A stretch of 64,000 nt of DNA. Source: Bacillus sp. CGMCC 1.16541 (GTDB lineage Bacteria > Bacillota > Bacilli > Bacillales > Bacillaceae_H). Below the pieces are notes generated by a model. It made no database searches. It was not told the DNA's origin and worked only from the letters and a program-made list of their open reading frames with translations. Numbering within the stretch: position 1 is the first letter of the stretch; every line of letters starts with the position of its first letter. The DNA lies in NCBI RefSeq assembly GCF_003184905.1, contig NZ_QFRU01000019.1, positions 29,132 to 93,131 of the forward strand, in the 5' to 3' direction. The translations under genes and the position numbers were made by a program. Positions 58,113 to 64,000 of this stretch are shown here, piece after piece.

Positions 58113-58535
58113 TTATTTTGTTACATTCTCTTCAAATTCTTGTAACGCTCCATGCGCTTCATCTAATTTCTTTTGTACTTCACTCTCTTCATCGATACGT
58201 TGACTTTCCACTTCATCTTGTAACACTTCTAAGCTTGGCTGAGACAATTCTTCTTGCTCGTCTTCACTCTTTTTACTAATCGCTTTGATTTTATTAACAA
58301 CTTGTAAAGACTGTTCTGATAAAGTTTGAGACAAGTCTGTTGTTTTATCTTTTGCTGTATTTGCTATTTGTTCTGTTTTTAATCTGACAAACGTTGCTTG
58401 CTCATTTAAATCAGAGCGTAACTCCTTTCCTGCTTTTGGTGCGAGTAATAGTGCTGTAGCTGCTCCGACTACCCCACCTAAAATGGAACCTAATAAAAAG
58501 TCTTTACTGCTTAATCCTTCTTTTTCTCTACCCAT
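58113..58535 (-). CDS. ytxH: YtxH-family general stress membrane protein
   Basis: 140 residues. An N-terminal glycine-rich membrane helix, DFLLGSILGGVVGAATALLLAPKAGKELR (12-40), is the YtxH signature. A charged, helical, probably coiled-coil remainder with many Glu and Gln follows. The function is unknown; it is sigma-B-induced in B. subtilis. AGGAGG precedes the ATG. It lies 26 bp after ytxG in a probable operon. Confidence 0.9.
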   Translation of the reverse strand: MGREKEGLSSKDFLLGSILGGVVGAATALLLAPKAGKELRSDLNEQATFVRLKTEQIANTAKDKTTDLSQTLSEQSLQVVNKIKAISKKSEDEQEELSQPSLEVLQDEVESQRIDEESEVQKKLDEAHGALQEFEENVTK

Positions 58536-58561
58536 AAAAATTCCTCCTTGTCCTATCGAAC

Positions 58562-59044
58562 TTAAGAATATGATCGAGAGCGTTTCACTTGTGGTTCTAC
58601 AACTTCTACTTGTTCCTCTGTTACTTCGGTTTGTTGCTTTTTCGCTTTAATACGTCCCCAGATATCTAGTGCTACATTGCTCCACTGTATCACTTGTGCA
58701 ACGTTTTCTTTATTTGCTTCTACTTTTTGAGTAACACTGTTGGAAACATTTCGAATTGATTTATTCAGATCATGAATTGAATCTCCAACATCTTTGACTG
58801 AATCAACAACAACATTTAAGGATTCTGATTTTCGTTGAATATCTTCTGCTAAAAGATTTGTTTTATGTAATAATGCGGTCGTCTCAGTTGTGATACCTGT
58901 CATTTGCTTTTCTAGTCCAGTGAGTGTAACTGCAACCGAATCAAGCGTTTGTTGAACAGAGCGCAACGTCTTAGAAATAGAAATGACAAGATAGAAAAAA
59001 GCAATCGCAGCAACGGCTGCACTTAAATATAAAATGATAATCAT
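58562..59044 (-). CDS. ytxG: YtxG (DUF948) general stress membrane protein
   Basis: 160 residues. One N-terminal membrane helix (3-25) is followed by a long amphipathic region of heptads (26-110) typical of DUF948, then a basic-acidic tail. It resembles phasin-like or septation-associated stress proteins; its role is unknown. A GGAGGTG site lies about 12 bases upstream of the ATG, longer than usual. The sigma-B promoter upstream agrees with the general stress regulon. Confidence 0.88.
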   Translation of the reverse strand: MIIILYLSAAVAAIAFFYLVISISKTLRSVQQTLDSVAVTLTGLEKQMTGITTETTALLHKTNLLAEDIQRKSESLNVVVDSVKDVGDSIHDLNKSIRNVSNSVTQKVEANKENVAQVIQWSNVALDIWGRIKAKKQQTEVTEEQVEVVEPQVKRSRSYS

Positions 59045-59090
59045 CGGTTTGATGACACCTCCAATGTAGTCTTGTTGTTTTATAACATCG

Positions 59091-59116
59091 ATACCCGTCG
59101 TTAACAGAACTCAAAC
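59091..59116 (-). promoter_or_regulatory. Sigma-B promoter of ytxGH
   Basis: On the minus strand GTTTGA (59111-59116), a 14-base spacer, then GGGTAT (59091-59096): one mismatch in the -35 and a perfect -10 against GTTTAA-N12/15-GGGTAT. It lies 47 bp upstream of ytxG, whose B. subtilis orthologue is in the sigma-B regulon. Confidence 0.85.
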
Positions 59117-59252
59117 ATCGATATAATACTTTTATTACCTTGTTTTAATTAAAGTATAACGTAACTCTTTTAAATGTTGAAATATTATGTTTTTTGTTAA
59201 AAGTCATATATAATAATCTACAGTATTGATGATACATTAGGAGGTACATGAA

Positions 59253-60368
59253 ATGAAAGACCCTAGGATTCAAAAATTGGCAAATAATCTAATTAATTAC
59301 TCTATCCGCCTTCAAAAAGGGGAGAAAGTGTTAATTGAAAATTTTGGATTACAGCGTGAACTTGTAACAGCCCTAGTGAACGAAGCATATGCAGCTGGTG
59401 GTTACCCATTTGTGTTATTAAAAGATCATGCGGTAGATCGTTCGCTTTTATATGGAGCTCAAGAAGAACAATTCAACATGATTGCTGAATTTGAAGCAAA
59501 TGTGATGAGTAATATGGATGCATACATCGGACTTCGTTCTGGTGAAAATATCTTTGAACAATCAGATGTTCCAAGTGAAAAAATGGCTCTTTATGGAAAT
59601 ACAGTTGGTAAAAAAGTACATAGAGACATTCGCGTTCCTAAAACAAAATGGGTTGTATTACGCTACCCTAATGCATCAATGGCTCAGCTTGCAAAGATGA
59701 GTACTGAAGCATTCGAAGATTTCTATTTTGATGTTTGTAACTTAGATTACAGCAAAATGTCAAACGCAATGGATAACTTAGTTGAGTTAATGAACAAGAC
59801 AGATAAAGTTCATATTACCGGTGAAGGAACAGATCTCACGTTTTCCATCAAAGACATTCCATCTGTTAAATGTGCTGGTGAAATGAATATTCCAGATGGT
59901 GAAGTATACACAGCACCTGTTCGTGATTCAGTGAACGGGACGATTACATACAATACACCATCACCATACCATGGATTCACATTTGAAAATGTCAAGCTCA
60001 CGTTTAAGGATGGAAAAATTGTAGAAGCAACGGCTAATGATACAGAGCGTATTAATAAAATTTTTGATACAGATGAAGGTGCTCGATATATCGGTGAGTT
60101 TGCCATCGGTGTAAACCCTTATATTCAACACCCAATGCAAGATATCCTGTTTGATGAAAAAATTGATGGTAGCTTCCATTTTACTCCTGGTGAGTGTTAT
60201 GAAGATACAAACAATGGAAACAAGTCAAATATCCATTGGGATATGGTCATGATTCAACGCCCTGAGTACGGCGGCGGTGAAATCTACTTTGATAATGTAC
60301 TGATTCGTAAAGATGGACGTTTTGTTATTCCAGAATTAGAAGCTCTCAATCCTGAGAATTTAAAATAA
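59253..60368 (+). CDS. ampS: M29-family aminopeptidase (AmpS type)
   Basis: 371 residues. The thermophilic aminopeptidase family (M29) uses two metal ions to remove N-terminal residues in the cytosol. The family-typical stretches VRDSVNGTITYNTPSPYHGF, GARYIGEFAIGVNPYI and SNIHWDMVMIQRPEYGGGEIYFDNVLI are clear and include the Glu, His and Asp metal ligands. AGGAGGTACATGAA precedes the ATG. It is convergent with murC. Confidence 0.93.
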   Translation: MKDPRIQKLANNLINYSIRLQKGEKVLIENFGLQRELVTALVNEAYAAGGYPFVLLKDHAVDRSLLYGAQEEQFNMIAEFEANVMSNMDAYIGLRSGENIFEQSDVPSEKMALYGNTVGKKVHRDIRVPKTKWVVLRYPNASMAQLAKMSTEAFEDFYFDVCNLDYSKMSNAMDNLVELMNKTDKVHITGEGTDLTFSIKDIPSVKCAGEMNIPDGEVYTAPVRDSVNGTITYNTPSPYHGFTFENVKLTFKDGKIVEATANDTERINKIFDTDEGARYIGEFAIGVNPYIQHPMQDILFDEKIDGSFHFTPGECYEDTNNGNKSNIHWDMVMIQRPEYGGGEIYFDNVLIRKDGRFVIPELEALNPENLK

Positions 60369-60371
60369 TAA

Positions 60372-60406
60372 ACAAAAAGAGCTGCAGATTTGCAGCTCTT
60401 TTTGTT
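60372..60406. terminator. Bidirectional terminator between ampS and murC
   Basis: AAAAAGAGCTGCA, a short loop, then TGCAGCTCTTTTT: a compact perfect hairpin reaching to the murC stop. Confidence 0.92.
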
Positions 60407-60408
60407 CG

Positions 60409-61704
60409 TTAGATTGTACTTTGATATAGCTCTTCAAACTTCTGAATATCACCTGCACCCATAAATACAAGGACTGCATCATGATGATCTTTTAAAATTT
60501 CAACGTTCTGTTCACCAATTAATTCAGCACCATCAATTTTTTCACGTAAATCTTCAATCGTTAACTTCCCTTGATGCTCACGAGCTGAGCCAAAAATATC
60601 ACATAGATACACTTTATCAGCTTTCTGTAAGCTTTCGGCAAAGTTCTCTAAGAAGGTTTGCGTTCTTGTAAACGTGTGTGGTTGGAAAACAGCAACGACT
60701 TCACGTTCTGGATACTTTTGGCGAGTAGCTGAAATGGTCGCAGTAATTTCAGTTGGATGATGCGCATAGTCATCGATTAACACTTGTGTTCCAACTTTCT
60801 TCTCACTGAAACGACGTTTTACACCTTTGTATGTTTTTAATTGTGCTTGTATCACATCAACATCAATTTCTTCATAGTGACAGATTGCAATAACCGCTAG
60901 TGCATTTAAGATGTTATGATCTCCATATCCTGGAATCTCAAAAGAAGCAAAGAATGTATTACGTACAAATACATCAAATGCTGTACCCGTTGTGCTTTTT
61001 ACAATATTTCGAGCTTGAAAGTCATTTTCTTCTCCAAGTCCATAATATAAAACAGGCACTTTTGCTTGAATTTTTTGCAAGTGTTCATCATCACCACAAG
61101 CAATGATGCCTTTTTTGACTTGAAGCGCCATTTCTTGAAACGCACTAAAAACATCATCAACACTTGTAAAATAGTCCGGATGATCAAAATCAATGTTTGT
61201 CATAATCGCATAATCAGGTGTATATGACAAGAAATGTCGACGGTATTCACAAGCTTCGAATGCAAAATACGTTCCATTCTCTACTCCTCTACCTGTACCA
61301 TCACCAATTAAATAAGAAGTTGGCTGTCCGCCTTGCATGACATGAGCTAGTAAACCAGTTGTAGATGTTTTTCCATGCGCTCCTGTTACAGCCACACTCG
61401 TATAATCCTTCATGAAATCACCTAAGAAAACATGATAACGAATTACTTCAACACCTAACTCATTCGCTGCTTTGATTTCTTCATGTGTATCAGGAAATGC
61501 ATTTCCTGCAATCACTGTCATACCTGTCTTAATATTGTCTTTATTAAATGGTAATACCTTAATGCCTTTTTGCTCTAATACTTTTTGTGTAAAAATTTCT
61601 TTCTCTATATCTGATCCTTGAACCTGAAAGTTCATATCATGTAAGATTTGTGCTAAAGCACTCATTCCTGTACCTTTAATTCCAACAAAATGGTAAACTG
61701 TCAT
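60409..61704 (-). CDS. murC: UDP-N-acetylmuramate-L-alanine ligase
   Basis: 431 residues from the ATG at 61702-61704 with GGAGG eight bases upstream. It adds L-alanine to UDP-MurNAc in the cytosol using ATP. The N-terminal nucleotide motif [11 protein letters not shown] (8-18), P-loop [10 protein letters not shown] (108-117) and DYAHHPTEI near 294 are diagnostic. In B. subtilis its upstream neighbour is the SpoIIIE/FtsK-like ytpT; here it is a gene of unknown function and a NAPRTase gene. Confidence 0.97.
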   Translation of the reverse strand: MTVYHFVGIKGTGMSALAQILHDMNFQVQGSDIEKEIFTQKVLEQKGIKVLPFNKDNIKTGMTVIAGNAFPDTHEEIKAANELGVEVIRYHVFLGDFMKDYTSVAVTGAHGKTSTTGLLAHVMQGGQPTSYLIGDGTGRGVENGTYFAFEACEYRRHFLSYTPDYAIMTNIDFDHPDYFTSVDDVFSAFQEMALQVKKGIIACGDDEHLQKIQAKVPVLYYGLGEENDFQARNIVKSTTGTAFDVFVRNTFFASFEIPGYGDHNILNALAVIAICHYEEIDVDVIQAQLKTYKGVKRRFSEKKVGTQVLIDDYAHHPTEITATISATRQKYPEREVVAVFQPHTFTRTQTFLENFAESLQKADKVYLCDIFGSAREHQGKLTIEDLREKIDGAELIGEQNVEILKDHHDAVLVFMGAGDIQKFEELYQSTI

Positions 61705-61872
61705 ATAAAGAACCTCCAACATTCGTCTATCTGTAAGACAGTATATGACGGTTATTTAAAATTGCTCTTGTCAACATATGTAATAAGATATACGCATTGA
61801 TAACAATGGTTCATTCTAGCACTAATACGTTGATGACACCATGGATTCACATACATGTAAATATGTCCAATT

Positions 61873-62559
61873 TTAATCGTCTTCTCGCTTAGTATCCCCA
61901 TTTACTACGTACTCTATTGCATGCATTTTAAAAAATGTTCGCCATGATGGCTTGTCTAATTTCATTTGCACACGATTAAAATGAGCTTGTAACTCATTCA
62001 TTCCATATGTTGTATAATCAAAATATAACAAACGAGAGCTAATTAACACATCATATCCAATCGATTTTATTTTTCGAACCCATAGTATCTCATTTTGCTT
62101 AACTTCTGTAAATCTCCCTCTTACATCTTTGATGATGACAGACTCATTTGTCAATGGATTATATCCTTTTAAGAAAAATGAATCAGGTACTTTTGACACA
62201 CAAATAGGTTCCCACACACTCGGTAAAAACAATGCTAACTGAATAAGAAAAGGCTCACTCCTCTTCTTCTTATGTTCATCTAAAAAGAAGTGTAACATTG
62301 TTTTCCCACGAACAGTCACATAATCAAAAGCAAACCACTCATAGAACGTTTCTTCTAAATGAGCTGGAAGTTCCCTATCATGAGAAAAGCCTATCTTCTC
62401 TCGAAACACGTAAGAAGCTCTTACTTTCTCTCGAATATTTGCATACTTTTTCACAAAATTAATAAACTCTTCATAAAATTGAATGATTCCGTTATCTGCT
62501 TGTTCTTGCTTTTGTTCGCGAATGATTGAAAAATTGATAATACTGTTTTCATCTTCCAT
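61873..62559 (-). CDS. Hypothetical protein, 228 residues
   Basis: A soluble protein rich in aromatic and charged residues, with no signal peptide, membrane helix or motif that I recognise. Notable segments are YEWFAFDYVTVRGKTMLHFFLDEH near 87-110 and YNPLTNESVIIKDVRGRFTEVKQ near 152. Such a layout recalls small proteins of unknown function with a SEC-C-like upstream context, but I cannot assign it. The ATG has AGGTGA nine bases upstream. It lies 52 bp after the NAPRTase gene and may be co-transcribed with it. Confidence 0.75.
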   Translation of the reverse strand: MEDENSIINFSIIREQKQEQADNGIIQFYEEFINFVKKYANIREKVRASYVFREKIGFSHDRELPAHLEETFYEWFAFDYVTVRGKTMLHFFLDEHKKKRSEPFLIQLALFLPSVWEPICVSKVPDSFFLKGYNPLTNESVIIKDVRGRFTEVKQNEILWVRKIKSIGYDVLISSRLLYFDYTTYGMNELQAHFNRVQMKLDKPSWRTFFKMHAIEYVVNGDTKREDD

Positions 62560-62611
62560 TCAAAATCACCTATGATTTTTTAGCTATATGAGAAAAAGAA
62601 CAATCTATCCG

Positions 62612-63697
62612 TTATTCTACTTTTTCTAGGCGGGGATTTGGTCGATAACGTCTACCTGCTTTTGCAACATGTTTGCCATTTAACAACACATTGTCACCTG
62701 TAAATCCAATATGAATTTTTAATAGACTACTTCCAACTCCATACATATCCACAGGGACGTTTCTCGCCTCAAACTTTTGAATTCGCTCTTCTGTAAAGCC
62801 ACCGCTCACAACAATTTTAACATGATGATAGCCCTCATCATCTAACGCTTTTCTTAATGCAAAAATAAGCTCTGCATTCACACCTCGAGGATCAAATGTA
62901 CCTAGTACTTCAGGATGTCGAACAAAGTGCTGATCAATCATTGTACGAGATGTGTCTACACGAACTGCTTTTAACTTGTCACCAAACTCTCTCGCTACTT
63001 TTAGAGCATCCGTAATGACATCATTGTTATAATCAACAAGCACAATGAGCTCATCGTTTGGAAACTTGGCATGATACGCTTTTGTTGCCTCTACAATATC
63101 GCCATCAAACAGTTGAATAAGAGCATGAGGCATTGTACCCATCCCTTGCTTTCCCCACCATTCATTCATCGCATGAGTTGCTTGAGCGGTTGAACCACCT
63201 ATGTATGCTGCATAGCCGTCTCCTGCTTGCTGTGTAAAATGATCATCTCGATCTCCCATAAAAATCACAGGTTTTCTCCCTGCAGCTTTCACCACATTAT
63301 AAACATTTGTAGCAACAGATGTTCTACGAGCTAAAATCCCATCAATTACGCCTTCTAGAAAACCGAAGTTTTGGTAAGGACCTGTAATCGTTAATACCGT
63401 TTCAAACGGCTTGATCTTGTCTCCATCTTTTAATGAATGAATGTCTAATTCTTCAGGTTGGTTCGCGTATGCTTTAATTAACGCAATCACCTCGTCGGTT
63501 CCACATAACACAGCTTCTTCTTTTTGAAAGAATTGCATAGTGACTGTATTATCGGTCTTAAACTCTTTCACGATTTCTTTTGTTTTCAAAAAATAAACAG
63601 CCGAAAACCAGCCTTCTTTTACGCGGTCATCAAATTTAAACGTTCGATTTGTCAAACGTTTAATTTTACCTTGTAGCTTTAACTCGATTTCCTTCAT
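62612..63697 (-). CDS. Nicotinate phosphoribosyltransferase (short form)
   Basis: 361 residues. It joins nicotinate and PRPP to nicotinate mononucleotide for NAD salvage. The segments QQAGDGYAAYIGGSTAQATHAMNEWWG, VRVDTSRTMIDQHFV and KIVVSGGFTEERI match the short NAPRTase-like type II phosphoribosyltransferases found beside the longer PncB in many Firmicutes, so the preferred base is not certain. GGGAG precedes the ATG. With nadF elsewhere in the window it contributes to pyridine nucleotide supply. Confidence 0.88.
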   Translation of the reverse strand: MKEIELKLQGKIKRLTNRTFKFDDRVKEGWFSAVYFLKTKEIVKEFKTDNTVTMQFFQKEEAVLCGTDEVIALIKAYANQPEELDIHSLKDGDKIKPFETVLTITGPYQNFGFLEGVIDGILARRTSVATNVYNVVKAAGRKPVIFMGDRDDHFTQQAGDGYAAYIGGSTAQATHAMNEWWGKQGMGTMPHALIQLFDGDIVEATKAYHAKFPNDELIVLVDYNNDVITDALKVAREFGDKLKAVRVDTSRTMIDQHFVRHPEVLGTFDPRGVNAELIFALRKALDDEGYHHVKIVVSGGFTEERIQKFEARNVPVDMYGVGSSLLKIHIGFTGDNVLLNGKHVAKAGRRYRPNPRLEKVE

Positions 63698-64000
63698 TGC
63701 CTAAACTCCCTTTACCTATGAATCCACTAGTGTTTCATAACCTTTTCTGTCTATTTCAATTACCCTATCTTCACATCTCATGATCATATAAATGAGTATC
63801 TAAACAGCATTTATTCTCTTTTTAAAATATTTGTGTTCTTTTTAAAGACAGAGAATAATCACTTAAATTTATCACTTTGGCTTATCTTTACATATAGTAA
63901 ATCATTTTAAACATAATGACAAACCTTTTAAAGAAGTCACTATCTATATATAAATGATTTTCTTTTTCGACATTTGACCTAGTGAATCCCTAAGCGTTGT
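63698..64000. other. Gene-free AT-rich stretch upstream of the NAPRTase gene
   Basis: No open frame with a ribosome binding site is visible on either strand. The only recognisable element is TGTCGAAAA on the minus strand (63964-63972), a good Spo0A-box core, over 260 bp from the nearest start codon. It may belong to a gene beyond the window end. Confidence 0.5.

Overview
The window is a chromosomal stretch from a low-GC, endospore-forming member of the Bacillaceae. The evidence is three sporulation or spore genes found in Bacillus (ytrH/ytrI, ytfJ and an alpha/beta-type SASP), a bacillithiol-linked YtxJ/BrxC, SD-rich start sites with many GTG/TTG starts, and a gene order that closely follows the Bacillus subtilis pyk-to-murC segment. 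Several details (a GntR/FadR-type regulator next to the malic enzyme, an extra four-gene signalling operon, different neighbours for murC) show it is not B. subtilis itself. I cannot name the species. I see no insertion sequence, prophage, CRISPR array, tRNA or rRNA gene.

Layout: 1-5112 holds central carbon and lipid genes on the minus strand (partial pyk, pfkA, accA, accD, a FadR-like regulator, malic enzyme). 5240-13718 holds dnaE, the divergent sporulation pair ytrHI, nrnA, ytpI, ytoI and ytkL. 13906-20829 holds ald, argH, argG with ARG-box-like operators, small unknown genes, an EcsC-like gene and ackA with a well-placed cre. 21038-31277 holds ytxK, tpx, ytfJI, yteJ, sppA, nadK, a YtcJ-like amidohydrolase, an SASP gene, thiI and iscS. 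31469-41900 holds a BrnQ transporter, ezrA, hisK, refZ, a GAF methionine sulfoxide reductase, a diguanylate cyclase, rpsD with its S4-type leader and tyrS with a T-box. 42082-48321 is the only clearly accessory block: an SDR enzyme facing a four-gene operon (response regulator, histidine kinase, lipoprotein, large HtpX-like membrane protease). 48471-57079 holds acsA/acuABC, motPS, ccpA and aroA. 57592-63697 holds ytxJ, ytxH, ytxG, an M29 aminopeptidase, murC, an unknown gene and a nicotinate phosphoribosyltransferase.

Many genes serve the junction between glycolysis, acetate and anabolism: pyk/pfkA, malic enzyme, AccDA, AckA, AcsA with its acetylation control AcuABC, and the global regulator CcpA, with cre-like sites at ackA and acuA. 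Regulatory DNA is well preserved and readable: a sigma-B promoter before ytxG, a sigma-H promoter plus Spo0A boxes before refZ, a sigma-G-like promoter before the SASP gene, a perfect FadR-type palindrome before the malic enzyme gene, a tyrosine T-box and an S4 leader pseudoknot.

The most interesting signal is the roughly 345-nt leader of aroA (DAHP synthase/chorismate mutase). It has a closing stem at its 5' end, then ten (G/U)AG triplets, seven of whose nine spacings are two bases where clustered, then a pyrimidine tract able to pair either with the triplet region or with the aroA Shine-Dalgarno. This is the architecture of a TRAP (trp RNA-binding attenuation protein) target, placed in front of the entry enzyme of the whole shikimate pathway.
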